The notes beneath the pieces were generated by a model. That model made no database searches. It was not told the origin of the DNA and worked only from the letters and a program-made list of their open reading frames with translations. Below are positions 42,481 through 54,385 of a DNA stretch of 64,000 bases, piece by piece. This DNA comes from Plumapathes pennacea (Eukaryota; Cnidaria; Anthozoa; Antipatharia; Myriopathidae), in assembly GCA_964036295.1 (NCBI GenBank), contig OZ038463.1, positions 26,585,069 to 26,649,068 on the forward strand, written 5' to 3'. A program made the translations under genes and the position numbers. Every line of letters starts with the position of its first letter. The first letter of the stretch is position 1.

Positions 42481-43740
42481 CCTCGATATGTGTTACAGCT
42501 GTAGAAGCACCCTCGTTAACCGACTTGTTTCCGTTTAAAAAAGAGCGGCACAATGGCTGCATTTCATGATCACGGCATAATAACCATGTAGTTTCATCAT
42601 CTTCGTTTGTCCGAACATTCTCGCTCAATTGCGGCATGCTTTCGTAATCATAGTGCTTCAAATGCTTGACAACCATGATAAATCAGAAGAAACCACCTTC
42701 GACGAGTTAAACCCGTTTGTCACAAATTTGGAATGCCCAAATTTGGATAGAACACAAAAGAACACATCTTTATATGGATTTCCATTGTGGACGCAGAGTG
42801 AATGGGGGACCTTAATAAAAACTATGCTTTTCTTTTATTGGCTGAGTTTCAAGTTAAATAAATTTTAGGGAAATCTGATACACTTAACTTGTTGATAACT
42901 GTACTTGCGCTTTTGGTCAATCATATTCACTTTTGAATCTTCTTCCAGTATCCAGTATCATGCACAGCTAGTATTTGACACCTACAAATGTATCAGAAGT
43001 CATGATACTTCGCCTGGGCTGCATCCAAACTAAATACACATGTAGAGAAAACTGTGCCGTTCTTCTTTTGGCTGAGTTTCAAGACTTGCGGTTTCGGTCA
43101 CGCATTATTCTTCTTCCATTTGTGTACAGTTTTTATTGCTGTGGAATATGACAATTTGAACAAGTGACAGCGACGTTGTTTCTTTTTTTCCAAGAGTCTT
43201 CGAAGTTTGCGTAAAAGAATATGCGACGGTTCTCTGGTCGAGTCGCTTCTGAATATAAATGGACTTTATTTACCCTTACCACTCCGTTTAAATAGTAACG
43301 CGAGCGTTCGTCAAACATTTCAAGTTCACAAGCTGCTGTTGCGCCCTCATTCAGCGGCTGGTTTTCGTTTAAAAACAACGAAATGGCTGCACTTCATGAT
43401 AACAGTATAGCCATGCAGTTTGACCTATAATTTCAGTGTCTTCAGCGTCCACGCTCAACGGCGTTATATTTTCGTGCCTTAACAATCACAATGTAATCTA
43501 CATTTGCGGAACTTTTAGGCTCAGTGACCAAACTAACTTCGAATGCTTGACCACCAGAATGACGAGTTCCAGAAAACCTTACTTGGAGAACTGCTATTAT
43601 AACGCATAACACGATCATGCCCAAATTTGAAATTGGCAAAATCCTTATTTGGAAGTTCACTGTTGACACAGAAGGCTGGAGGGACATCGCGACTCCTGTA
43701 AGCTCGCCCCACTTCGTAAGCGACCTTAAAAAGGCAAACC
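42481..43740. repeat. mixed dispersed repeat sequence
   Basis: 42720-42810 and 43600-43735 resemble each other and the left flank of the satellite (35020-35152), including CCCAAATTTGGA/CCCAAATTTGAA and AGCGACCTTAAAAA. No coding domain is recognised in the small ORFs. Confidence 0.4.
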
Positions 43741-44384
43741 GGACCTTTCCTGAATTTCAGCTACTGGTTTTGTATTTCAATCAACATTGAAAGGAAACTG
43801 TGATTCTTACCATTTATCTTTATATAGCACACAGAGGTAAAGTGTGAGGGTAGTGGGTTTCCTGGGGGTGGGGTTGTATGGTTTTAACACGGTGTGCTAG
43901 GGGGTCATGATGTTTTTTCTTGGTTTGGAAGGGGGTCAAAACGTTTTGTTCATTGTTGTAATGAATCTTGCCAGCGCCCCCCCCCCCCAGGCATAAATAA
44001 TGAATGGTCCCCTAGTACAGTGTTTCAGTAAGCGCCTGGTGAGAAGGGTCTGTATCTGCAGGCTAGCAGCGAATTGGTAAAATCTGTCCAAGTCAGTAAC
44101 ATTTTGTGCAAGTTGTTTGTTTATTGCAGTGTTGCTGTCCGTTACGCAGCACTTAGCCCTGTTTCAAACGTCGAACTTCGCATGCGTCGAAGACAATGCA
44201 AATTAGCTGAAGCAAAAATATTTTTGCTCATTGCTCGTTCTTCATCATTGTTACGAATCAGCACACGGTGATTGGTTCACATTGCCACGTGATATGCGAT
44301 GACGTAAGGTGACTTCGCGAACAACTTGAGATGTGGGCGCTGCGGTTGAATTGTACGTTAATACAATTGTGTGTAAAGTTAGCT
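43741..44384. other. unassigned sequence with a C-run
   Basis: A poly-C tract lies near 43978-43989, preceded by a G-rich region. No gene is supported. Confidence 0.3.
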
Positions 44385-44790
44385 GTATCCCATCCAAACT
44401 CAACACTGTTTGGCTCTGTTGAACATGCATGGATAAAACTGGGTTTTAGGGAACGATTTTGGCTTGCGCTCTTAAGTTCACGGTCATAGCCGTAAACAAA
44501 TGCTACGGGATTGCGAATAACTTGCGAATAACTTATTTAGTCCCGACGAACTTTCTGTGGCGACAAGAAATACCTCTGGGAAGATACCAGGCCGAAAACG
44601 GACACCAAAGCCATGACGAACTTTAGCTGTAAACAATGATAATTGCTCGTGGGGCGTGGTCCCCGCGAGCTTAAAAAAGGAGATTTTTTTCTTCTGGGTC
44701 GAGAATCAGCACATGGTAATTGGTTCATATTACCACGTGATTTGTAATGACGTTAGTGACCACATGACTTGCCAGGCCCGAGCAGTTTCG
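44385..44790 (-). repeat. R1 family, copy 3
   Basis: Inverted relative to copies 1 and 2. Contains CCATCCAAACTCAACACTGT, GTCCCGACGAACTTTCTGTGG and GAGAATCAGCACATGGTAATTGG, matching the reverse complement of copy 1's right half. The body is internally deleted. Confidence 0.7.
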
Positions 44791-44937
44791 CCATTTTGAA
44801 GACAGCGAGATGCGGGCGATTGACTTGTGTGTTGTGTGCCTTAGTTGGCTTTGTGGATTCTTTTCTAGACCGCTCATCCTACTTACAAATGCATACGCCG
44901 GCTGCGGTAGACCCACACTAAATTTCACTGAGCGGTT

Positions 44938-45509
44938 TTGGTTTGGGTCGGTCCTTTGAACTGCACAACTATCCACAACTGTACAGAAATGTACGAAGAT
45001 CCTGATATCCAGAACGTTGAGAACTTGAAGGAACAAGCTAAACGAAGGCGCTCCAGATGCGAAGATCAGAACCCGAGTGACATGAACGGCGAAGCAACTT
45101 CGATTCTTGGCAGTCGGTTGATAGTGGATTGTATGTAACTGTTTAGTATGAAGGTGAACTTAAAGGTACTTTGTATTCTTTTACTTTGTATTATCTTGGT
45201 GATACAAGTAAAGCGTCAGAAAATCTGACTTTCGTTTGGAATCAAAGTTTTACTCTGCTGTGCATTTGTGTTGTTGTTGCGACATTTTGGCTCGGTGCCA
45301 TGAAGATCAAACAGGCAGCAGAACACGTCGCGTTATTATTTGAAAATTGGAACACGATTGAAGAAGTGGTCGTTGGTAGATCTCACTTTGAGCAGTTTTA
45401 TTGTATCCCCGGTAATGTTTATGTGAAAGAAAATCGAAATCGTCCAAGACGACGCATTGGTCCTTTTAGTTCAGCTTGTGTGGTGATACACACGCAGCTA
45501 TATCTGTAG
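44938..45509 (+). other. unrecognised coding-like segment, related to 46604-46790
   Basis: ORFs at 44938-45138 and 45171-45509 have mixed composition and no known domain. The stretch around 45250-45320 (TTGTTGCGACATTTTGGCTC, then GGTGCCATGAAGATCAAACA) is clearly similar to 46725-46775, so at least part belongs to a repeated or duplicated sequence. Confidence 0.25.
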
Positions 45510-46079
45510 TGCAGTTATTTTCCCGTCCCACCCATACCCCATTAAACTGGTGACTGGCCTCGGGTGCTCACCTGCCAGTGCTGCACCACTTGCTGGTGAA
45601 TGTGGGTTTGCGACCCCTTCATGCCTAGGGTTTGCATACCCTATCCATGCTGCTCATCCCCCGCGCCTTAAGTGTGGTACGAGCACCTCACTAGCTGGCT
45701 CATCCCTGCGCCTCTGGCTTCTGAGCTCCCAGGTACCAGTCACCCATTTAACCGCAGTTTGTCTGAGTGCCATTATTTCACTGCCAACTTCTTTCGCATG
45801 CGAAATGGGTTCTAATGGAAGTTTACACTTTAGTGTAAACTTGAGTTAACAACCTGAGCTTGCGTTACTGCCCACATATTATTAGCATTAGCTATAGCTT
45901 GCCATCAACACATCGGCATTTTACAATATCCCGTTGACAGCTTACTGTAATAGCCTAATCTCTGCAGCACATGTTGGAATGCTTTTAGAACCTGATACAC
46001 TCCATATCACTTACGCATTGGCCCTTTTAGTTCAGCTTCAACCAGTCAGGAAGGCAAGAACATGGCCTTGCTACCTGTT
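45510..46079. other. unassigned sequence with a short perfect hairpin
   Basis: AAGTTTACACTTTAGTGTAAAC near 45819-45842 forms a hairpin. No gene, tRNA or rRNA pattern is supported. Confidence 0.3.
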
Positions 46080-46400
46080 TGCGTGAGTGAGAAACTCGAC
46101 TCAACACCGTTTGGCTCTGTGGAACATGCACGGATAAACTGGAATTCAGGGAACGATTTTGCTTGCGTTCTTACGTTCGCCGGTGGAAGACTTGAGAATA
46201 GCCGTAAACAAATGTTTGTAGTGATGGTTCGATCATGTGATGGATACCGCTACGGGATTGCAAATAATTCTGTCGCCGCTAATTATTTAGTCACTTTCTG
46301 TGGCGAAACGAAATACTTTGAGAAGATACCAGGCCAAAAACGGACACCAAAGTTACGATGACTGTTTATCCATAAACATTTTACACTGTACATGACATCT
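46080..46400 (-). repeat. R1 family, copy 4
   Basis: Inverted copy containing ACACCGTTTGGCTCTGTGGA, GATGGATACCGCTACGGGAT and GCCGCTAATTATTTAGTC, homologous to copies 2 and 3. A plus-strand frame (46062-46361) runs through it, related to the minus-strand frame of copy 2. Confidence 0.7.
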
Positions 46401-47599
46401 GTTGCCTCATTTTTTAGCTCGCGAATCCCACTTTGGGATTTGTGAGGTATAGTAATCACTTCCCTTCCCTACTTCCCTATTCCCTCTGTTGTCAACAATG
46501 GATTTCCAAATAAGGCAGTTGCGGTTTTCCAAATTTGAGCATGATGAAGGCGCGTAACAGGGCGTGTCAAACAACGCAGTTTAAAAGCAAGATGTTGTCG
46601 TAGTTGTTGCGACCATATTTTTGTTCAGAACGTGTTCTCATTTTGAAGGCTTGTCATGCGTTCGAAGTTTGTTTGGCCATTGATTCTGAGCTTGGTTATG
46701 TTTCACTCTGTTGTGTTTTGCGTTGTTATTGCGACATTTTGGCGCGGTGCCATGAAGGTCAAACAATCAGTGGCACCAATGGCATTATCGCAAAGAAATC
46801 TGAAGCCGTTGGTTTAGTATCCGCCAAAATGTATGTAGTGACTGTAAATACGGCTTGGAAGATACTAGGCCGAAAGATATTGAATCTCGGCTTAAAAAAA
46901 AAAACTGAAAATATCCATTTCCGGTGAATGTTTACAAGTTCATAAGTATGCAAATTAGCCAGGTTTTTCAATTCTTGGTTTGCATGCAACGTATCCTATA
47001 AGTCCAATACATTGATATGTTCAAGACTATCATGCCTTAAGACTTAAAGCAAAATTCTGAGATCGATACAAAATATCTATCGGGAGCTATGGTCGTTTGA
47101 ATACCGTGACAACAAAGCCGTGTGACACGCTCGTGACCGACTAAAATCGGTGCTTGTGTCTGAACTATAAAGTTTTCCATCATGAAACATTTTAAAATTG
47201 GCACTGCGAAAGATGTGAAGTAACTGGACATCAAGCTGAGTCACAGATCAACTTCATTTCGTGTTCCGAGTTCGACTAACATGGCGGCCGCATACAAACT
47301 CTTATGAAATCTCAAAAAAACAAATTGCCGCTGCTTCGCCAAAATGAAGCCTCAGGCATGCTCTTTTTAGTTCTGGAGCCAAAAAGGTACAATCTGTTAT
47401 TTTGGAGAGTGCTGCGGTCGCATGACCCGTGAAAACCGCGTCAATAATTCTTTTCTCTCAATTATTATAAAACACTTTTTTAGCCCGCGTTCACCACAAA
47501 GTGGTCAATTGAGCCAGTTCTATAAATAGCTACTTTCGCAAAAAAAAGTCCTTTTTACAAATTCGCGAGCTTACAGTTGCCTTGCTTCTTTGTTTACTG
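46401..47599. other. unassigned sequence
   Basis: Contains the segment related to 45250-45320 (about 46725-46775) and AT-rich DNA. No recognised gene. Confidence 0.3.
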
Positions 47600-48235
47600 T
47601 AGCTGTTTTTGGCCAAAAATATATCCATTTGTGTGACGAAAACATCCATCCTCGTAGCTTAAAACACCACCAACGTGGCTTTGTGAGTATATTACATGTA
47701 TCATGCTGCGAGCCTGTGCCGTCAAAATGCTTCGGCTTATCGTAGAGTGCCTGTTGAAATGTTTCTTCAATTCGATCATGTAGTCTATGTTTTGCAATGG
47801 TAACTGTGTGCTAGAAATGAAAAACACACCGAAATAGTCCTGAGCATTGAGTTGGTTAGTCACAAATGGACTGAACACGCTGTGCAACAAAACCGCGATA
47901 ATATTGTAAACAACTCTCGTGTTACATTCCTCGCTTTCAATTTTATATTTGTGACAAAGCACGAATACTCGAAAGCCTAATAAAAGAAACGCATTCAATA
48001 AAAGAAAATATATAAGTATTGGAGCGAAGGCTGGCCTCTGATCGTGGCCTCCGAATAGAAATAGGTGTTCGAAGTCAAACTGTCAAAATTGACAAGTCAC
48101 GCACTAGGGTGGGGGGGGGGGGGGACTGAAAATTTCTCTTGAGAATCTCGCTCTTGTCCCTTCTTTTAACTTTAGTTTATTCTGGTCTCGACCCAACTCA
48201 CGCCACGAGCTCACTGGCAGCCCCAGTCTTGTTGC
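47600..48235 (-). repeat. R1 family, copy 5
   Basis: Inverted: CTTATCGTAGAGTGCCTGTTG, CGAAATAGTCCTGAGCATTG and ACATTCCTCGCTTTCAAT match copy 1 reversed. A run of about 16 G at 48107-48124 interrupts it before the CTCGACCCAACTCACGCC end. Confidence 0.75.
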
Positions 48236-48945
48236 CTGGGGCCCAACGCGAGCTTAAAAACGTTTACTTTTTGTCGGTCGAGAATCAGCACACGGCGATT
48301 GGTTCAGATTATCACCTGATATGCAATGACGTACTTGACTTCGTTAAACAACTCGAGTGTGGCTATGAATTGCTCGGTACTTGTGTGTAAAAGTTAACTG
48401 CATTTAATCCAAACTCAACACGGTTTGGGTTTGTGCCGAACACGCACTGATAAACTGGATGTTAGGGAACGATTTTGGCTTGCGTTCTTTAGTTCACGGC
48501 GGAAGCTTTGAGAATAGTCGTAAACAGATGTTTGATGGATACCGCTGGGGATTGCAAATATCTCTGTAGCCACTAAATATTTAGTCCCGACAAAACTTTC
48601 TGTGGCGACACGAAATACTTCTGGGAAGAAAGCAATCCGAAAACGGAAACCAAAGCTAAAATGAACTTTAGCCGCAAAACAATGGCGATTTATGCTTCAC
48701 TCTGTACATGACATCTGTTGCCTCTTAAAATTCTTCTGCTTATCGTACATTGCCTGTTGAAATGTTTCTTTCATTCGATCATGTAGCCTTTGTTTTGCAA
48801 TGGTCATTGTATACCAGAAATGAAAAATACACCGAAATAGTCCTGAGCATTAAGTTTGCAGTCACAAATGGACTGAACACACTGAACAAAACCGCAATAA
48901 TATTTTAAACATGATTCGTGTTACATTCCTCGCTTTCAAGATAAG
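48236..48945 (-). repeat. R1 family, copy 6
   Basis: A nearly complete inverted copy, from GGGGCCCAACGCGAGCTTAA through GAGAATCAGCACACGGCGAT and AAACTTTCTGTGGCGACACG to GTTACATTCCTCGCTTTCAA. It abuts copy 5 head-to-tail. Confidence 0.75.
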
Positions 48946-50120
48946 ACATGAAATTGAGCAAGCTGATCGTTCTCGCGATTTGGAAGAGATGTTTCCGACA
49001 TGAAGCAGATGATTTGAGAAATTTACTCGCTGATGAATCGCCAGGAGCTGTAACAGTTGGCGGCATTAAACTGGCCCAGAGGGACTTTGATCTTCAGTTC
49101 GAAAGATGCAAGTTGGCTCACAAGAGATTCATTAGTCTGCTGGACAAGGAGACAGCGGTCACCGAGATGGGCTCATGAGGAACTTAGGTCGGCCAGGAAA
49201 AGGTGTGATAATCCCCTTCGGCGGAATTGGAATCCGGCCAAACAAATTAATTTCGTGACGTAACGAGGAAAGTGGCGACAGATGACCGCTTGGGTCTCTG
49301 GGCGAGGTGATAAAGTTGACCGCACAAAACGCGTGCTGTGATATTGGTTTATATTCAGGCTGACTGAATCGTTTCACATGAGGAGCTTTACTCGACTCAG
49401 GATTTCCTGGTTGGACGTCTTTGACGTATGAGCAAGAACGTATGGCATTCATCAAAATGTACAATCCACAAAGACCTTCGGTGTTTATAAACCTTTGCCA
49501 AGTCCAAATCATTGAATTGCGCGCTCTCTGGAGATGCCGCAGGGAGCGAAGCATATCATGAATACGAACAATCCCGGTCTTCACAGAGTATTTAGCGCTT
49601 TGCTGGACGGATCGATGTGAGTCACATTCATTAACTTCATGACGTAATGAGGCAAGAGGCGCTAGGTCGCTGGGCGAGGCGACAGTAATGACCGCCTGAA
49701 AACTAAAACAACACATGGATGTGTATAAACGACAAAACCTCGCTAAACCCAAATCCTTCGTGCAATCTTGATGATACTTCAACAACTACTCGCGATAAAA
49801 TTTGAGCGTAGCATGAAATAGCCAGGAAAAAAAAATGAGCTGAACGGCCTGTGTTTGCTCAGTCAACCGTCTATATCATCGTTTGACTGGCTTACTCCTT
49901 CTTCTAGCTTCTGAAGGCCGATTTTATTTTGTTCAGAAAAGGTAAACTCTCCGGAACTTGAGATAAGGCTCTGACTATAATAGGCGAAATTTTGAACCTG
50001 AGGGTTTTCTAAACAAACTTAATAAAAACTGCCACAAATGTCACTTGTGGCTGAGGGTTTCCCGGTGCCGTCAAAAAGGAGTTCTAAATTATTTAAGAAT
50101 TGTTAAAAGGGGTCTCGATA
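48946..50120. other. unassigned region with an internal repeated motif
   Basis: A 76-codon plus-strand ORF (48948-49178, ...LRNLLADESPGAVTVGGIKL...) has a helical, charged look reminiscent of retroelement gag but no diagnostic motif. 49255-49330 and 49620-49700 share a TGACGTAAYGAGGMAAG...GCTSGGCGAGGYGA pattern in tandem, in a 208-codon minus-strand frame that I consider repeat-derived. Confidence 0.3.
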
Positions 50121-50126
50121 CAGAAT

Positions 50127-50575
50127 TGCAGGTATATTCTACCCAAGGAATGTGCTGACAGACACGTAAATAGAGCTTACCCAAGAGGATCTGGAACCAG
50201 AGTTGCGGGTATATTCTACCCAAGCAATTAGGCTGAATCTCAGGTAAATAGAGCTTACCCCAGAGGATCTGGCGCCATAAGTACAGGTATATTCTACCGA
50301 AGCAATTAGGCCGACCCTCAGGTAAGTAGAGCTTACCCCAGAGGATCTGGAGCCATAATTACAGGTATATTCTACCCAAGCAATTAGGCTGACCCTCAGG
50401 TAAATAGAGCTTACCCAGGAGGATCTGAAGCCATAATTACAGGTATATTCTACCCAAGCAATTAGGCTGACCCTCAGGTAAATAGAGCTTACCCAGGAGG
50501 ATCTGAAGCCATAATTACAGGTATATCCTACCCAAGCAATTAGGCTGACCCTCAGGTAAATAGAGCGTAACAAAT
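50127..50575. repeat. 78-bp minisatellite, about six units
   Basis: Units run CAGGTATATTCTACCCAAGC, AATTAGGCTGACCCTCAGG, TAAATAGAGCTTACCC and AGAGGATCTGGAGCCATAA. The length is a multiple of three, so an open frame with a 26-residue repeat exists on the minus strand (50139-50591), most likely without meaning. Confidence 0.9.
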
Positions 50576-51346
50576 TAATAGTGTGAAACATAAGTACAGT
50601 AAATACGGACTACTCACTTCATTGACATTTTACTGCGCTACAACTGAACAATTTACTCTGCGTTGTATCCAAATGCTATTGCAAGGGCAGCACGGTGTCG
50701 TCTCAATTTTCCAATCAACTATTATATTTTTATTTGATGATGAACGGCTTCGGACGAATTACTTCGACTCGCATCCGGACTGGATGGTGGCGTGAAATTC
50801 AGTGTTTCGAAGGTAAAGAAATCGACAAAGCCGAATCTGCTGAAGCAGCTAAGCACACTTACCGAACGTTGACCATGCAAGCGTAGGGTTTGCGGTGGAG
50901 ATAAGCTTTTTCTAGTGTGCCAGCCATTTTGACGACTCATCGGATAAACCTCAACGTTCGCCTCGGCAAGTTTTTTTGAGCTCCGCACCAAAATGTTACA
51001 CTCAATCAGAAGCTAGGCCTCGCTGTATGAAGGAAATGGCCAAAAATCCGGTGGATAGTCAAGGAAATTGGTCGCAGGCTCCACGTACGATTTGAGTTTT
51101 GATGATTGCGCGGTGAAAACGATCGCCTCGACTTGAATATTGCGCCAAATTAGAGTACTAAATTTTAATAATTTTGATCTTCTAATATTAAGATTCACTC
51201 TGTGACAAGTCTTTAGCACCCTTCAGCTTGCACGCCTCGCTTATTAGATTAGCGCTCGCTTCTAATTTGATCATGCAATTTGATCCCGAAGCGGCCTAAG
51301 TTCCTCGTGGATAAAACCTATCCAGCAAATTTACTGGAAAATTAAC

Positions 51347-53325
51347 ATGAGAATTGGAGAATTCTTGGAGATCCACGGAGAGCCAAACAGCAACAAGTCA
51401 TCGACAAAACCAAGTGGTCTCAGATTGGAGAGGATGAAAATGCCCAAGTTTAAAGGTGGGATTAGGGATTATCCAAGATTCAAAGATGATTTCAAGCAGC
51501 AAGTCATGCCTGAAATGCAAGGCCCTCAGTCAGCCGCCTACGCTCTGAGATCATGCTTAGGCAAGAGCGAGTTGACCATTGTCAAAGGTGTGGGCGACGA
51601 CGTAAACAAAATTTGGAGAGACTGGATGAAGAATACGGGGATCCTGCTATGGTAGCGGACGCCATCATCAACGAAATCAAGCAGTTCAAGCCAATCAGAG
51701 ACGGAGATCACAAGAAATTCATCGAGTTTGTTGGAGTAATTGAGGAAGGGCACCGAGACCTGGGGAGGCTTTCCATGGAGCGGGAAATTACGACCACTAG
51801 TTCAGTCAGCATCATAGAGAAGTGACTTCCGTCAAGCATCAGGGAACGATGGTCTGAACTGGTGTGTCGCAAAAATACCGAGGTTGACAAGACTAACAAA
51901 TTCCCGCACTTATTGGATTTCCTGCTGGAGAAAAGGAGAGCGATTAAGTATGACCTTGCCGACCTGCGCGGGAACAGTTCAACACACAAGTCTACAGTAA
52001 ACTTCGCAGCTCACGAGAGGTATTTAAGGCAGGTTGAGAAGCTCCATATACCCAACAAGAAGAGTGGAAGTAAATGCTGGTTGCATCACACTGACAATCA
52101 CAAGATCACCGAATGCCGGGGTTACCTGTCCATGCCAAGCGAAGAAAAATCAAGTTACTAAAGGAGAATCGAGCCTGCTGGTCCTGTTTAGGCCTGGGAC
52201 ATAGGAGTTCAAGCTGCAAGGAAAGGCAAGTGTGTGGAGAGGACTGTTGCAAGAAGTATCACCACAAATCACTCCATGCAGCCCACGTGGAAGGGGTCAG
52301 CTTTCACTCGCTTGTAGGGACTTCCAAAGTCAACAGTGACTGCACATGCCTGCTCCAACTGATGAAAATCAACACCAGGTTTGGTTAGGTGAACACCATG
52401 TGGGATTGTGGTGCCACCATGTCTTTCATCACATTTAAGAAGGCCAAGACGGAAAAGTTGAAGGGAGTACCGGTGCAGTTGTCCGTGGTTAAAGTGGGCG
52501 GTGACACAGAAAATATTAAGTCTCACAAATATGAGCTACCGCTGGTTGACAAGAGTGGTGAAACTGTTTACTTTGAAGTCTATGGTGTTCAGAAGATTAC
52601 CGCTGATATTCAAGCAGTCAACATGGATGGGGTCATTCACTTGTTCAACACCAAGAAAGACGAGGTTCAAAGGAAGGGTATACAATGGGACTTCACCTCA
52701 CCAGATGCTCCATGGCAGAATGGTTGCAGCGAGGCACTCAAGTCAGTCAAGAAGGCTATCACCGTGGCAGTCAGAGATCAGGTGATGACACCAGCCGAGC
52801 TTCAAACTGTTTGTTTTGAGGCCGCCAACTTGGTGAAGGAAAGGCCCATTGAGAGACATCCGCAGAACCCTGAAGAAGGAACATATCTCTGCCCTAACGA
52901 CCTTCTGTTGGGGTGTGCTACCGCTCGAGTGCCGGGAGGACCATTCCTAAAGACCACAAATCCCAGTCACCGCCATGAGTTTGTGCAAAGGATTGTGGAC
53001 AGCTTTTGGAAAAAATGGAACAGGGATTACTTCCCAAGCTTTATAGTCCGTCAAAAAATGGCACACTGAGAGGCGAAACCTGCAAGGAGACGTAGTCCTC
53101 ATTCAAGACTCTAACCTTGTCAGAAGCAACTGGAAGCTTGGCCTTGTATCGAAGGTATTTCCTAGTCAAGACGGGAAAGTCAGAAAGGTGAAAGTGCGAT
53201 ACAAGAATCCGAGGCCAGGAGAGTCCACCGGTGAATACAGAGAAAGCGACTTTGTCACAGTGCAACGAGTGGTGCAACGACTGGTCGTGATTCTACCTAT
53301 CGATGGCGAGGCTAAAGAGGGATAA
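51347..53325 (+). pseudogene. BEL/Pao retrotransposon gag-pol, internally deleted and frameshifted
   Basis: Gag: MPKFKGGIRDYPRFKDDF, AAYALRSCLGKSELTIVKGV, then (shifted) RLDEEYGDPAMVADAIINEI and EREITTTSSVSIIEK, stop, DLADLRGNSSTHKS. Zinc knuckles: CWLHHTDNHKITEC and CWSCLGLGHRSSSC. Protease-like: WDCGATMSFITFKKAK, preceded by an in-frame TAG near 52387. The frame then passes directly from IQAVNMDGVIHLF (about 52650) to the end of integrase (IQWDFTSPDAPWQNGCSEAL) and the C-terminal DUF5641-like domain (DVVLIQDSNLVRSNWKLGLV). RT, RNase H and the integrase N-terminus are deleted. Several frameshifts and stops confirm inactivity. A plausible purine tract and 3' LTR follow. The 5' LTR is not recognised. 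Confidence 0.85.
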
Positions 53326-53431
53326 GGTGGAGGACCGTTCGCCACTTAAATTGGACAAACCTAGACTTGGAAATGACATTGTTGGCATCACTGATAAACA
53401 GTTGGAATTATGTAATTTTGACTTAGAACGA

Positions 53432-53872
53432 CTACTGGGGGGCGGAGTCTTTTGTTTAATATTGGCCCATTCTTCTGTATCATTCGCGTTAAAATGTTTT
53501 GGGTGTTAGTTGTTTCATTGGCATTTGTTTTCTTTTGTTTTACTTACTCGTGCTTTGGTACATTCTTTGCATTTTAATTTTTATGCTAATTCTAGCTATT
53601 TAGTTTGTGGCATGCTCTGTATACTTCAGTAGTGCATAGCTTTTGGTTTTGTTCAGGTCATCGCGACACATTATTTTATGGATTTATTTGGCTTCAGGGG
53701 ACTCGCACAGTGTAAGTTTCGTGTTTTGTGCTTCGTTTCTAGTGTCAGCTTCCTTCACTCGTGTTTCTTCTATATATTTTGTTCTTTCATATTGCTAGTG
53801 TTCAAACAATTCACTTTCCCGGAATAAAGTAAAGTTGGAAAACTAGTGTAGTATGAAGCCTTATTGATCCAC
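53432..53872 (+). mobile_element. probable 3' LTR of the BEL/Pao element
   Basis: A polypurine-like tract CTGGGGGGCGGAG (53435-53447) directly precedes a T-rich segment of about 420 bp with AATAAAG near 53823 and an end near ...GATCCACAACA. No second copy is visible in the window to define exact ends, so the boundaries are approximate. Confidence 0.5.
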
Positions 53873-53879
53873 AACACAA

Positions 53880-54385
53880 GTGTAAACAAGTCTCGTGTTA
53901 CATTCCTCGCTTTCAATTTTATATTTGTTACAAAGCACAAATACTCGAAAGCCTGATAGAAGTGAAACGCATTCAGTTAAAAAACAAGACAGACTAGTAT
54001 TGAAGCGAAGGCTGGAATAATCGTGGCCTCTGATTAGAATTAAGTGTTTGAAGTCAAATTGTCAAAATTGATTCATAAAAAGACAAGTCACGCATTACTC
54101 AGATTTACTCGGTGGGTAACCGTTTTGCTTCTAAGCTGAAAATGCAGAGTCGCTCAACCTTTAAGAACTATGTGTATGAGTGCTGTAATGATAAATTTTT
54201 AGTTTAATCAGGTTTCATTTAAGCAAGGTGTCAAAAGCCAAGTTCTCTATACTGTGTGATATATTTCTGGTGAGAAACTGGAAGTCTCCCGGAAGTTCCG
54301 CTCTTGTCCTTGCTTTCCATTTTAGTTTATTCTGCTCTCGACCCAACTAACGCTGCAAGCACACTGGCAACGCCAGTCTAGTTTT
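53880..54385 (-). repeat. R1 family, copy 7
   Basis: Inverted: GTGTTACATTCCTCGCTTTC, AATACTCGAAAGCCTGATAG and CTCGACCCAACTAACGC match copy 1's left half reversed. Confidence 0.7.

Noticed and set aside
45530..45850. Possible tRNA or snRNA gene in the GC-richer segment
   Set aside because: No cloverleaf, B-box or Sm-site pattern could be built. Only a short hairpin is present.
49159..49785. 208-codon minus-strand ORF as a gene
   Set aside because: It contains two related TGACGTAAYGAGG segments typical of dispersed noncoding repeats and shows no domain.
50139..50591. 150-codon ORF with a 26-residue repeat as a real gene
   Set aside because: It is fully explained by a 78-bp minisatellite whose period is a multiple of three.
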